A stretch of 64,000 nt of DNA from Niallia sp. XMNu-256 (GCF_036670015.1 NZ_CP137636.1:598501-662500), one strand, 5' to 3'. Counted from the stretch's first letter, positions 17,419-25,909 are shown. Notes: generated by a model from the letters alone, not told the origin. Numbers and translations: made by a program.

Positions 17419-18747
17419 ATGAATACATTTTTAAAAGGTACTGTTTTACTGATTATCGCTGCTTTTATTGGAGAAATTGTTGAATTTATAACGAATATGG
17501 TATTGGCCCGTGAGTTAGGGGAAAAGGGACTTGGCATGTATATGTCCATTTTGCCGACAGTTTTTTTAATTGTACTTCTTGCAAGTTTTGAAATGCCGGT
17601 ATCAATTTCAAAGTTTATTGCTGAAAAAGACAAACGAATTCATCGAAGCATGTTGAGTCATGTTCTAAAATGGACAATCATTCTCACTTGCGTCCTATTA
17701 GTATTAATTTCTATCATCCTGCCCTTTATTCCTGTTTTTGACCATTACCATCCAAGCTTTAGATGGCTTGTATTGATTCTGATCCCAATCATCTCATTTA
17801 CCTCGATTGCAAGAGGATATTTTATGGGAAGGTCGCAAATGGGTAAAATTGCTACTGCTAACTTTTTACGAAAAATTGTTCAATTATTATTATTAGTCTA
17901 TTTATATCGTTTGTTCGAATTTGAATTAGATGCAGCGGTTCTAGTGGCATTTTGTACTCTTATAGGTAGTGACATAGTTGTTTTTATTTATCTATTCTAT
18001 GTGTTCATGATTCAGTATCAATATATGAAAAATCAGCCCTCGAAACGACTGCACGGAAAAGTAGTCATGAAGAATTTAATGCAAGTATCACTTCCAACGA
18101 CCGCCTTACGAGTCTTTAATGCATTTACATCTGCATTGGAACCCTTTCTGATTACAGGTGCTTTAATGTATGCTGGCATTGGCAAGGAACTGGCTACCGA
18201 ACAATTTGGGATGGTATCAGGAATAGCGATGGTAATTGGAACTTTCCCTGCCTTTATTGCACATTCGTTCATGATGATGCTCATTCCAACAATATCTAAA
18301 GCGGCAGCCGATCGAGACACAGATCAACTGCAGAAATTATTAAAACAAGTGATGATGATTACATTAGGATATGGGATTCCTGCAGTTGCAATCTGTTATT
18401 TCTTTGCAGAGCCCTTAACGACTATATTTTTCCATTCGCCAGATGCAGCCCGCTTTGTTCAATTATTATGGCCTTGTTTTTTATTCCGTTTTTTCATTTT
18501 TCCATTACAAGCCTATTTAATCGGACTTGGATTAATGAAGGAGGCTTTTATTCATGGGGTTTGGTCCACCGTAGTTGCGTTTGCAATTATTTATTTTCTC
18601 GGCTCGAAAAGTAGTTTCGGAATGGATGGAGTTATTATCGGGATCAATACAGAGGCGATTTTAATCATGCTCATGCACTATGTGACTGTATGTAAAAAAA
18701 TTGGGGTTAACTTCTTGATGAATCCATTAAAGCCTGTAAAAGCATAG
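17419..18747 (+). CDS. Polysaccharide/lipid flippase of the MOP superfamily, SpoVB/YkvU-like
   Basis: Integral membrane protein with about 12 helices in 442 residues, of the SpoVB/MurJ/MATE-like fold used to flip lipid-linked cell-wall or polysaccharide precursors. The N-terminal L-I-I-A-A-F-I-G-E-I-V-E-F and the R-E-L-G-E-K-G-L-G-M-Y segment are characteristic of the Bacillus sporulation subfamily. Length matches YkvU (about 445) better than SpoVB (about 518). ATG at 17419 with aaaaggag. Single gene. Confidence 0.78.
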   Translation: MNTFLKGTVLLIIAAFIGEIVEFITNMVLARELGEKGLGMYMSILPTVFLIVLLASFEMPVSISKFIAEKDKRIHRSMLSHVLKWTIILTCVLLVLISIILPFIPVFDHYHPSFRWLVLILIPIISFTSIARGYFMGRSQMGKIATANFLRKIVQLLLLVYLYRLFEFELDAAVLVAFCTLIGSDIVVFIYLFYVFMIQYQYMKNQPSKRLHGKVVMKNLMQVSLPTTALRVFNAFTSALEPFLITGALMYAGIGKELATEQFGMVSGIAMVIGTFPAFIAHSFMMMLIPTISKAAADRDTDQLQKLLKQVMMITLGYGIPAVAICYFFAEPLTTIFFHSPDAARFVQLLWPCFLFRFFIFPLQAYLIGLGLMKEAFIHGVWSTVVAFAIIYFLGSKSSFGMDGVIIGINTEAILIMLMHYVTVCKKIGVNFLMNPLKPVKA

Positions 18748-18892
18748 GGTAACTATTTTTTTCTCCATCAATTATTTGATATGATGAAATAGGGACCAAA
18801 GGTTGTGGTTCACGCAGGAGTTGTCATAGGATGCGACGTTCTTAGCCTGTGTTCTATGTGGTTAAGATAACGTTCAAAAGGAGCAGTTTACT

Positions 18893-19405
18893 ATGGAAAA
18901 TGTTAAATATTGCAAAGAGTCTCTAGCGGTGAAAACAAGTCTTGTGCTACCACCTGATACGAATTCATTTGGAACGATGTTTGGTGGCAAGCTAATGGCT
19001 TATATTGACGATATAGCAGCGATTGCGGCAATGAGACATGCAAGAAAATTAGTCGTAACGGCTTCTAGTGATTCGGTTGACTTTCTGTCGCCTATTAAAG
19101 AGGGACATTCAGTATCGCTCGAAGCCTTCGTAACCTCAACAGGTCGGACATCGATGGAGGTATTTGTAAAAGTGGTTGGTGAGGATATGCCATCAGGTGA
19201 ACGTAAAGTCTGTGCGATTTCTTTTCTCACGTTTGTCGCGCTTGATGAAAATGGCCGACCAACAAAAGTACCTGGAGTGATACCGGAAACAGAAGAGGAA
19301 ATTTACTTACATGAAACAGCTAACGAAAGGCAAGAAATTCGCAATAAACGCAGAAAAATCAGTGAAGAAAAAGCGAGGAGATTCGGTACGAAACTCCCAG
19401 GTTAA
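18893..19405 (+). CDS. ykhA: Acyl-CoA thioesterase, YkhA-like
   Basis: Hot-dog-fold thioesterase hydrolysing acyl-CoA to fatty acid and CoA. The 170 residues carry the family block N-x-F-G-T-M-F-G-G-K-L-M-A-Y-I-D-D-I-A with its conserved Gly-Gly and Asp, and V-D-F-L-S-P-I-K-E-G-H. Length is close to B. subtilis YkhA. ATG at 18893 with aaaaggag. Convergent with mscL across a shared hairpin. Confidence 0.87.
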   Translation: MENVKYCKESLAVKTSLVLPPDTNSFGTMFGGKLMAYIDDIAAIAAMRHARKLVVTASSDSVDFLSPIKEGHSVSLEAFVTSTGRTSMEVFVKVVGEDMPSGERKVCAISFLTFVALDENGRPTKVPGVIPETEEEIYLHETANERQEIRNKRRKISEEKARRFGTKLPG

Positions 19406-19407
19406 GG

Positions 19408-19447
19408 TTGCCTGGCACCTCCCTGAAAATGGGGGTGCCATAGCCTC
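19408..19447. terminator. Bidirectional terminator between ykhA and mscL
   Basis: Hairpin ggcacctccc / gggggtgcc around tgaaaat. Weak T-tracts on both sides; located between convergent genes. Confidence 0.55.
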
Positions 19448-19858
19448 CTATTTATCCTTTGATGTATTTAAGACTTGCGATTGGTTTTTTAATAGATCGC
19501 GGATTTCAGTTAATAATTCTTCTGTTTTGTTTGCTTCAATTTCCACTAATTCTTCTAATTCCTCTTCCTTTTTCCTCTTAAAACGGGATAAGAAGCGAAT
19601 AAATAGAAAAATAGAGAAAGAAATAATGAGGAAGTCAACGACGGTTTGAAGAAAAGCACCATATTTTATATTAGCTTCTCCTACTTTATGGGATAATCCT
19701 GAGAAGTCTACCCCGCCAAGAAGTAACCCAACAAGAGGCATAATTAAATCATTTACAAGTGATGTGACAATTTTTCCAAATGCCCCGCCAATCACAACCC
19801 CTACCGCTAAGTCAATAACATTTCCCTTCATCGCAAATTTTTTGAATTCAGACAACAT
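19448..19858 (-). CDS. mscL: Large-conductance mechanosensitive channel MscL
   Basis: Homopentameric channel that opens on membrane tension and protects against osmotic downshock. The 136 residues show the signature [20 protein letters not shown] at the N-terminus, the pore-lining G-x-A-F-G-K-I-V helix, a second helix near 70-95 and a charged helical C-terminus. Slightly longer than the E. coli protein because of the acidic tail. ATG with aaggagct. Confidence 0.96.
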   Translation of the reverse strand: MLSEFKKFAMKGNVIDLAVGVVIGGAFGKIVTSLVNDLIMPLVGLLLGGVDFSGLSHKVGEANIKYGAFLQTVVDFLIISFSIFLFIRFLSRFKRKKEEELEELVEIEANKTEELLTEIRDLLKNQSQVLNTSKDK

Positions 19859-19897
19859 AAATGTACAGCTCCTTAATCAATATATGAAGGCAAAATA

Positions 19898-19932
19898 AAA
19901 TCCTGCAAGGCTACTATTCCCGGCAGGTCTAT
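19898..19932 (-). terminator. Terminator after acyP
   Basis: Reading on the minus strand, the stem cctgc...gcagg with an extended imperfect loop is followed by attttattttg. Confidence 0.4.
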
Positions 19933-19973
19933 TTTTAATCAAACATTAATTTCTTATACAACTTCTTAAACTC

Positions 19974-20246
19974 TTAATATTTAATTGTAAATGAGTGAAA
20001 ATCCTCGCTTTTTTCACCTTCCGTGATGTTCATTTCCTCAATCTTAGAAAATGGATTACCTATCCGAAGGTCTTCAATAAATGGTTCAAGTTGGTCGTTC
20101 GTACCAATCGCCAAAATTTCAACTGATCCATCTGGTAAATTTTTTGCCCACCCGGTTACTCCATATTGAACTGCCTTCATTTGTGAAAAGTATCGATAGC
20201 CTACGCCCTGTACTTTTCCAGATACAATTATATGCAACTGGATCAT
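19974..20246 (-). CDS. acyP: Acylphosphatase
   Basis: Small enzyme hydrolysing acyl phosphates. The 90 residues contain the active-site loop G-K-V-Q-G-V-G-Y-R (Arg binds phosphate) and the conserved Asn in G-W-A-K-N-L-P-D-G-S-V-E-I. The ATG at 20246 has ggaggg 6 nt upstream; a TTG further upstream lies within the ribosome-site region and was discarded. Single gene divergent from topB. Confidence 0.93.
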   Translation of the reverse strand: MIQLHIIVSGKVQGVGYRYFSQMKAVQYGVTGWAKNLPDGSVEILAIGTNDQLEPFIEDLRIGNPFSKIEEMNITEGEKSEDFHSFTIKY

Positions 20247-20452
20247 TCCATACCCTCCGGTCAACCTAATTCACTCTAAATTATTCTTCATTATATCGTC
20301 CCATAAATTCGCTTGTGATGCAATATACAATCTATATTTTTCATGATTTATTTTGCTCACTATTTTTGACTGGGCTATATTAACCGGAATTCTGTAATGG
20401 ACAAATCTATGCTATATTTATGGTTAAGGTTGATTGAAAGGATGTTTATTCA

Positions 20453-22645
20453 ATGAAAAAAAGTGTAGTATTAGCCGAGAAACCTTCTGTGGCCCGGGAT
20501 ATTGCCAGAGTATTAAATTGTCATAAAAAAGGCAATGGGTTTATTGAAGGGGATCGATATGTTGTTACTTGGGCCTTAGGGCATTTAGTAACCCTTGCTG
20601 ACCCTGAAGCCTATGACGATAAATATAAAACATGGAAAATAGAAGACTTGCCGATGATGCCGAAAGAATTGAAACTTGTCGTGATAAAAAAAACAAGTAA
20701 ACAGTTTCATGCGGTTAAAAGCCAATTAAATCGCTCGGATGTAGGTGAAATCATCATTGCAACTGATAGTGCTCGTGAAGGAGAATTAGTAGCGCGTTGG
20801 ATCATTGCAAAAGCAAAAGTAAATAAACCAATCAAGCGCCTTTGGATCTCCTCGGTAACGGATAAAGCAATTAAAGAGGGTTTCCAAAAGTTAAGAAACG
20901 GAAAAGACTATGAAAATTTATATCATTCAGCTGTCGCTCGTTCTGAGGCAGACTGGTATGTTGGATTAAATGCGACAAGAGCCCTGACTTGTAAATTTAA
21001 TGCCCAACTATCCTGTGGACGTGTTCAAACTCCAACTTTGGCGATGATTGCCAAAAGAGAGGAAGAGATAAGAAACTTTAAACCGAAAACGTATTACGGA
21101 ATTAAAGCACAAACAGACCGTAATCTCACTCTTACGTGGCAAGATTCAAAAACAAATGATGTGAAGACTTTTTCAAAAGAAAAGGCCGAAGTCATTATTG
21201 ATAAAGTAAATAAAAAGCAGGCAAAAATAATCGAGATAGATAAAAAACAAAAGAAAAGCTATGCGCCACAGCTTTATGACTTAACCGAATTGCAGCGTGA
21301 GGCCAACAAAGTGTTTGGCTACTCTGCCAAGGAAACTCTTTCAATCATGCAAAAATTGTATGAACAACATAAAGTCTTAACCTACCCGCGAACGGACTCT
21401 AGGTATTTATCCAGTGATATTGTGGAAACCATTAAAGACCGTCTAAAGGCTTGCGCAGCAGGTCCCTATAAGATGCTTGCACATAAGGTTTTGCAAAAAA
21501 CAATTAAAGCCAATAAAGCTTTTGTAGACGATAGTAAAGTTTCAGACCATCATGCCATCATCCCGACGGAGGAAACCGTGTTTTTGGCTAAATTAACGGA
21601 TAAAGAAAGAAAAATTTATGATTTAGTCGTTAAACGGTTTTTAGCGGTATTATATCCACCTTTCGAATATGAACAAACAACGATTAAGGCCGATATTGCA
21701 GGTGAAACCTTTATTGCCAAAGGAAAAACAGTACTTTCTTCTGGTTGGAAAGAGGTCTATGAAAACCGTTATGAAGATGAGGATGGAGCCGATGAATTAG
21801 CTGAACAATTACTTCCACGAATTGAAAAAGGGGATCAATTAACAGTCACCTCACTTTCACAAACAAAAGGAGAAACAAATCCGCCGGCAAGATTTAATGA
21901 AGGAACATTATTATCAGCAATGGAAAATCCGTCTAGATTCATGGAAGGTGAAAGTAAAGAGCTGGCAAAAACGCTCCACCAAACTGGTGGATTAGGGACC
22001 GTCGCGACTCGAGCAGACATTATTGATAAACTATTTAATACGTTCCTTATAGAAAAGAAGGGCAAAGATATTTATCTTACCTCAAAAGGTAAACAGCTGC
22101 TTGACTTAGCTCCTGAAGATCTAAAGTCCCCAGCACTAACCGCACAATGGGAACAAAAGCTAGAAGCCATAGCAAAAGGGAAGTTAAATAAAAATATCTT
22201 TATTAATGATATGAAAAGCTACGCCAAGACCATTGTAGTCGAAATTAAAAATAGTACAAAAAAATATAAACATGACAATATAACAGGAACAAAATGTCAA
22301 GAGTGCGGCAAGCCAATGCTGGAGGTAAATGGAAAGAAGGGAAAAATGCTTGTTTGTCAAGACAGGGAATGTGGACATCGCAAAAACATTTCCCGTGTCA
22401 CGAATGCTCGCTGTCCAAAATGTAAGAAAAAGCTTGAACTTCGCGGGCAGGGAGAAGGTCAAATATTTGCTTGTCAATGTGGATTCCGTGAAAAACTTTC
22501 TACCTTTAATGATAGAAAGAAAAAGCAACAGAATACGAAGGTATCCAAAACAGACGTGGCTAAATATATGAAACAGCAAAATAAGCAAGAAGAACCGATA
22601 AATACAGCTTTGGCTGATGCATTAAAGAAGTTAAATCTGAAATAG
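20453..22645 (+). CDS. topB: DNA topoisomerase III (type IA)
   Basis: Single-strand-passing type IA topoisomerase. Motifs in the 730 residues: TOPRIM start L-A-E-K-P-S-V-A-R-D-I-A (7-18), acidic metal site D-S-A-R-E-G-E (about 104-110), and catalytic Tyr in T-Y-P-R-T-D-S-R-Y (about 310). The C-terminus adds two Cys4 zinc-ribbon-like units (C-Q-E-C-G...C-Q-D-R-E-C-G and C-P-K-C-K...C-Q-C-G) and a Lys/Gln-rich tail. ATG at 20453 with gaaagga. Confidence 0.95.
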   Translation: MKKSVVLAEKPSVARDIARVLNCHKKGNGFIEGDRYVVTWALGHLVTLADPEAYDDKYKTWKIEDLPMMPKELKLVVIKKTSKQFHAVKSQLNRSDVGEIIIATDSAREGELVARWIIAKAKVNKPIKRLWISSVTDKAIKEGFQKLRNGKDYENLYHSAVARSEADWYVGLNATRALTCKFNAQLSCGRVQTPTLAMIAKREEEIRNFKPKTYYGIKAQTDRNLTLTWQDSKTNDVKTFSKEKAEVIIDKVNKKQAKIIEIDKKQKKSYAPQLYDLTELQREANKVFGYSAKETLSIMQKLYEQHKVLTYPRTDSRYLSSDIVETIKDRLKACAAGPYKMLAHKVLQKTIKANKAFVDDSKVSDHHAIIPTEETVFLAKLTDKERKIYDLVVKRFLAVLYPPFEYEQTTIKADIAGETFIAKGKTVLSSGWKEVYENRYEDEDGADELAEQLLPRIEKGDQLTVTSLSQTKGETNPPARFNEGTLLSAMENPSRFMEGESKELAKTLHQTGGLGTVATRADIIDKLFNTFLIEKKGKDIYLTSKGKQLLDLAPEDLKSPALTAQWEQKLEAIAKGKLNKNIFINDMKSYAKTIVVEIKNSTKKYKHDNITGTKCQECGKPMLEVNGKKGKMLVCQDRECGHRKNISRVTNARCPKCKKKLELRGQGEGQIFACQCGFREKLSTFNDRKKKQQNTKVSKTDVAKYMKQQNKQEEPINTALADALKKLNLK

Positions 22646-22701
22646 TAACATTCAATGAAGCATTTTTCATATATGTGTAAGGCTAGAAATAACCTTAAGC
22701 C

Positions 22702-22735
22702 AAAAAAGGGGCAGTCTCATAGTAGACTGTCCCTT
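22702..22735 (-). terminator. Hairpin terminator, better on the minus strand
   Basis: Stem ggggcagtct / agactgtccc around catagt. On the minus strand it is followed by a T-run (tttttt), so it fits a transcript reading leftwards through the structured repeat at 22741-22959. On the plus strand no T-tract follows, so it is a poor topB terminator. Confidence 0.55.
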
Positions 22736-22740
22736 CATAC

Positions 22741-22959
22741 TTATCAGGCTTAACGGTCAGTAAGATCCCTACCTCAAGATTCTGAGTGAAAATTAGAAGA
22801 AAGGTGGGGATCAACTGACCGTAAAGCTCCGAAGTTGAACACAGACTAAATTCGCCTACGGCAACGTCTGTGTGACCAGTATGCTATGACCGCGGGCATT
22901 TCAACAGTGGGACTGAAAGAGCCCCCACCCTGTTGGAAGTTTCACTTTATTCTTGCCCC
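22741..22959. ncRNA. Structured repeat, copy A (possible RNA element)
   Basis: A 219-nt intergenic unit sharing long identical blocks with 25645-25855: ttatcaggctta at one end, tgaacacagactaaa and acgtctgtgtga inside. It folds into three adjacent hairpins: cggtcagt (22754-22761) with actgaccg (22814-22821); acacagac (22839-22846) with gtctgtgt (22866-22873) holding an inner gcc/ggc; and ttcaacag with ctgttggaa, closed by gggca/tgccc. Pairs change together between copies. The left end meets a minus-strand terminator and the right end overlaps the stop of a small minus-strand gene, so it may be transcribed leftwards. Family unknown to me. Confidence 0.5.
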
Positions 22960-23111
22960 TCAATTCGGTTTTTAAAAGCCTCCTGAGTAACAATCAGCTC
23001 TTCATCCTCTTGTGCTTCTGTTGTACGTCTTTCAACTAAAGTATGCTTTGGAAACTCACCTGGGTGATTCTTCTTTTTATGATCAAATGCTTTTCCTCGA
23101 CCCACATTCAA
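22947..23111 (-). CDS. Small charged protein, unknown
   Basis: A 54-residue hydrophilic protein starting at a TTG (23111) directly after aggaaaggaag and reading N-V-G-R-G-K-A-F-D-H-K-K-K-N-H-P-G-E-F-P. The frame stays open upstream, but that part has no ribosome site. The core G-K-A-F-D-H-K-K looks conserved-protein-like, but I cannot name the family. Its stop codon lies within the end of structured repeat A. An FNR/Rex-type box at 23184-23199 lies about 75-90 bp upstream and could serve this gene or the candidate small RNA on the other strand. Confidence 0.6.
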   Translation of the reverse strand: MNVGRGKAFDHKKKNHPGEFPKHTLVERRTTEAQEDEELIVTQEAFKNRIEGQE

Positions 23112-23183
23112 CACTTCCTTTCCTAATTTTTCATAGTGTTTGCTACGTACTGACAAATATTCGGCACAAATTAAAAGAATCAA

Positions 23184-23199
23184 TGTGATTTTGTTCACA
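23184..23199. promoter_or_regulatory. FNR/Rex-type box in a divergent region
   Basis: Sequence tgtgattttgttcaca, an exact TGTGA-N6-TCACA. It lies between a leftward small gene and a rightward tataat promoter (23232-23237), so it could act on either side. Confidence 0.55.
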
Positions 23200-23244
23200 A
23201 TTTATACATAGATTTAAAAGGAAAAACGTATTATAATAAGTATT

Positions 23245-23342
23245 GTTAAGACATTCACATAGAATGTTTAGAGCCCTCCCCTAAATTATAAAATAGAGCG
23301 AAAGAAAATAGTGCCCTTCCCCCAGAGGGTATTATTTTTTTT
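23245..23342 (+). ncRNA. Candidate C-rich small RNA
   Basis: About 98 nt between a tataat box (23232-23237) and a strong intrinsic terminator. Parts: a 5-prime hairpin acattc/gaatgt, an unpaired ccctcccc, and an 11-bp terminator stem (23307-23317 with 23326-23336, two G-U pairs) whose 8-nt loop is tcccccag, followed by eight T residues. C-rich single-stranded patches of this type are used by Firmicute small RNAs to pair with Shine-Dalgarno sequences. No ORF with a ribosome site is present. It might be a RoxS/RsaE-type or FsrA-type RNA; this is inference. No good -35 is visible. Confidence 0.45.
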
Positions 23343-23381
23343 GCTTTTTTTAAAAAAAGTTTTAAATGACGATGAAAAAAC

Positions 23382-23408
23382 TAAAGAAAGTTGAAATAAG
23401 GTCGAAAT
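23382..23408 (+). promoter_or_regulatory. Sigma-D promoter of motAB
   Basis: taaa at 23382-23385, a spacer of exactly 15 nt, then gtcgaaat at 23401-23408; consensus is TAAA-N15-GCCGATAT. It lies 66 bp before motA. Confidence 0.75.
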
Positions 23409-23474
23409 ATACTATGTCGAATAAAATAAAATTGTACTCTTATATAATAGATTTATGAGATAGGTGATACATAG

Positions 23475-24266
23475 ATGGATATAGCATCAGTAATTGGAGT
23501 TGTTTTAGGACTTATTGCGGTTGGAGTCGGAATGGTGTTAAAAGGAGTAGATACCACTGTTCTTATAAATCCAGCTGCGATATTAATTATCATTTTAGGA
23601 ACAATTGCTTCTGTAACCATTGCATTTCCAATGTCTGAATTAAAAAGAGTACCTAAGCTGTTCAAAATTCTTTTTACTAACCCGAAAATGACAAATCCTG
23701 CCCAATTAATTGTATTATTTTCTGACTTAGCTCAATTAGCCCGTAAAGAGGGATTACTTGCCCTTGAAGCTCGTATTCATGATATTAAGGATCCTTTTTT
23801 AATAAATGGCTTAACATTAGCTGTTGATGGACAGAGTGCAGACTATATTCGTGATGTCCTATCTGAGGAAATTGAGGCTATGGAAGAACGACATCGAGCA
23901 GGTGCCCAAATATTTACTCAGGCTGGTACCTATGCTCCAACACTGGGAGTATTGGGGGCCGTGATCGGTTTAATCGCAGCACTTGGAGATATGAGCGATA
24001 CGGTGACATTAGGTCAAGCAATTAGTGCTGCCTTTGTTGCAACGTTAATGGGAATCTTTACTGGTTATGTTCTTTGGCACCCCTTTGCAAACAAATTAAA
24101 GCAAAAGTCTCGGATCGAGGCACAATATAAATATATGATGATTGAAGGAATCTTATCGATTTTAGAAGGAGAAGCACCAAGAATAATTGAGCAAAAACTT
24201 GCTTCCTATCTTCCAACCAGTGAAAGGAAGAGAATTCTTGAAGGCAGTGTGAATAACAATGAGTAG
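23475..24266 (+). CDS. motA: Flagellar stator protein MotA
   Basis: Four-helix stator subunit that couples ion flow to flagellar rotation. Over 263 residues it closely tracks B. subtilis MotA, including P-A-A-I-L-I-I-I-L-G-T, L-A-R-K-E-G-L-L-A-L-E, the cytoplasmic loop E-A-M-E-E-R-H, and the channel helices A-G-T-Y-A-P-T-L-G-V-L-G-A-V-I-G-L-I-A-A-L and A-I-S-A-A-F-V-A-T-L-M-G. Resemblance favours MotA over the sodium-type MotP. Overlaps motB by 8 bp. Confidence 0.93.
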   Translation: MDIASVIGVVLGLIAVGVGMVLKGVDTTVLINPAAILIIILGTIASVTIAFPMSELKRVPKLFKILFTNPKMTNPAQLIVLFSDLAQLARKEGLLALEARIHDIKDPFLINGLTLAVDGQSADYIRDVLSEEIEAMEERHRAGAQIFTQAGTYAPTLGVLGAVIGLIAALGDMSDTVTLGQAISAAFVATLMGIFTGYVLWHPFANKLKQKSRIEAQYKYMMIEGILSILEGEAPRIIEQKLASYLPTSERKRILEGSVNNNE

Positions 24267-25062
24267 GCGCCGAAAGAAAAGTAAACACGAAGAACATGTA
24301 GATGAATCATGGTTGCTTCCATACTCTGACTTATTAACCTTGCTGGTTGCTTTATTTATTGTTCTATTTGCTAGTAGTTCCATCGACATGCAAAAGTTTC
24401 AATCACTATCGAATGCTTTTAATGCAGAACTAACAGGTGGATCGGGATTTTTTCAATATCCAAGCCCGATTCCAGAAGGAACCCATGGAACGAGTGATGA
24501 AATGCCTGAGGCAGAAAAAACACAAAAAGAACATTATAAAAAAACTCCTGAATTAACGGCGGAGGAGAGACAAGAACAGGAAAAATTGTCCGAGATTCAA
24601 AACAATATTAATGCATATGTTCAAGAGAACGGATTGTCACAACAATTAAACACATCGTTAACAGTTGAAGGGTTATCATTAACGATTCGAGATAATATCT
24701 TATTCGACCCCGGGAGTGCAGAAGTACTTCCCGAAAATATCCAGGTAGCTCAAGAAATATCAAAGTTGTTAGAAATGGATATATCGCGAACAATTATTAT
24801 AAGTGGACACACAGACAATGTGCCGATGCATAATGATGAATTTGCTTCTAATTGGGAGTTAAGTGTAATGAGAGCCATAAACTTTATGAAAATCTTACTC
24901 GAAAATCCAAATCTAAAGCCCGAATTATTTACTGCCAGGGGATCTGGGGAGTTCCAGCCGATTACATCGAATGAGACGGCAGAAGGAAGAGCAAAAAATA
25001 GACGGGTTGAAGTTTTAATTCAGCCTGTTATCGACGGGGGTCAAGAAGCAAGTAGGGAATAA
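24259..25062 (+). CDS. motB: Flagellar stator protein MotB
   Basis: Stator subunit that anchors MotA to peptidoglycan. After a basic N-terminus comes H-V-D-E-S-W-L-L-P-Y-S-D with the ion-binding Asp24, one membrane helix (about 25-40), a plug/linker region, and a C-terminal OmpA-like domain (I-I-S-G-H-T-D-N-V-P near 180, N-R-R-V-E near 250). 267 residues. Translationally coupled to motA. Confidence 0.94.
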   Translation: MSRRRKKSKHEEHVDESWLLPYSDLLTLLVALFIVLFASSSIDMQKFQSLSNAFNAELTGGSGFFQYPSPIPEGTHGTSDEMPEAEKTQKEHYKKTPELTAEERQEQEKLSEIQNNINAYVQENGLSQQLNTSLTVEGLSLTIRDNILFDPGSAEVLPENIQVAQEISKLLEMDISRTIIISGHTDNVPMHNDEFASNWELSVMRAINFMKILLENPNLKPELFTARGSGEFQPITSNETAEGRAKNRRVEVLIQPVIDGGQEASRE

Positions 25063-25084
25063 ACATTTCCTACTTGCTTTTTTT
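25047..25084 (+). terminator. Terminator after motAB
   Basis: Stem gcaagtaggga / ttcctacttgc with loop ataaacat, followed by seven T residues; it overlaps the motB stop region. Confidence 0.85.
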
Positions 25085-25176
25085 GAAGGAGATTCTTCGG
25101 TCTTTAAGAAGAACAAGTTTGTTTCCACGTAAGAGAGCCCGATTATGTATAATAGCCAGCCTTAAGTGGATTGATT

Positions 25177-25494
25177 TTATTGACTCTCCTTCCATTTCGT
25201 AAATTCTAGAAACTCTTTAAATTGATCCTTAGACACCCCAGAATCCATCGCTTCTTGAACTAATTTTATCCATTCAGAGTCTAGGTTCTCTTTGTTTGGT
25301 TGTTCATGAATAATATTATGAACAGGGACCCCTAATACGGCAGCAATCTTCTCTAGAAACTGAATGGAAGGGTTTGTTTGTAAATTCCGTTCAAGTGAAC
25401 TTAAATATGACTTTGCTACTCCTGCTTTTTCGGCAAACTCCGATAATGATAACTTTTTTTCCTGGCGTAATTTTTTAACACGATTACCAATCAT
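25177..25494 (-). CDS. sinR: SinR, transition-state/biofilm transcriptional repressor
   Basis: 105-residue XRE-type repressor that controls biofilm matrix genes in B. subtilis. Helix-turn-helix at about 6-60 (L-S-E-F-A-E-K-A-G-V-A-K-S-Y-L-S-S-L-E-R-N), then the SinR/SinI dimerisation region (L-D-S-E-W-I-K-L-V-Q-E-A-M-D-S-G-V-S-K-D), nearly identical to B. subtilis SinR. No sinI is found beside it in this window. ATG at 25494 after agtggtga. Confidence 0.9.
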   Translation of the reverse strand: MIGNRVKKLRQEKKLSLSEFAEKAGVAKSYLSSLERNLQTNPSIQFLEKIAAVLGVPVHNIIHEQPNKENLDSEWIKLVQEAMDSGVSKDQFKEFLEFTKWKESQ

Positions 25495-25644
25495 TGTTAT
25501 TCACCACTTATATTTGAAATTTATAGATCCTATACTAAATTATTGATCTTAATTATTATTAAGAACTAAATATCCTTTTTCATAAAAGTACTGTATTATA
25601 TTTAAAATACGATTACTAAGAAACTTGTTATTAAAAGGCCCAAT

Positions 25645-25855
25645 TTATCAGGCTTACCGGGCAGTACCTCCACCCGAAGGTTCTGAGTACAATAAAAGAA
25701 TATTGCTGGGGGCGACTGCCTGTAAAGCTTCGAAACTTGAACACAGACTAAAAACACCGACGGTAACGTCTGTGTGAATAGCATCCTTTGGCCCGGCTTT
25801 CATCAATAGGGCTGAAAGAAAACCCCACTGATGAAAGTTTTACTTTATCTCGGGC
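25645..25855. ncRNA. Structured repeat, copy B (possible RNA element)
   Basis: A 211-nt unit collinear with copy A. Helices are preserved with changed bases: ggcagt (25660-25665) with actgcc (25715-25720) against gtcagt/actgac in A; inner acc/ggt inside the acacagac (25741-25748) / gtctgtgt (25768-25775) stem against gcc/ggc in A; third hairpin ctttcatca/tgatgaaag against ttcaacag/ctgttggaa; closing gcccg/cgggc. It lies between divergent sinR and map and upstream of the map promoter region. Strand and function unknown. Confidence 0.5.
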
Positions 25856-25909
25856 TTGAAAAAACATACAATCGGTATAAAATATAGGTTACTACCTTCA
25901 AAGAATAGA

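Noticed and set aside
19311-19649. 112-residue plus-strand frame at the ykhA-mscL junction
   Set aside because: Runs out of frame through the end of ykhA, the shared hairpin and the antisense of mscL.
22741-22959. 6S RNA or glmS-type ribozyme identity for the structured repeat
   Set aside because: It forms three side-by-side hairpins rather than the long rod of 6S RNA, and no conserved glmS core was recognised.
22741-25855. The paired 215-nt elements as ends of one transposon
   Set aside because: They are in direct orientation, no transposase lies between them (only a small gene, motAB and sinR), and no target duplications were seen.
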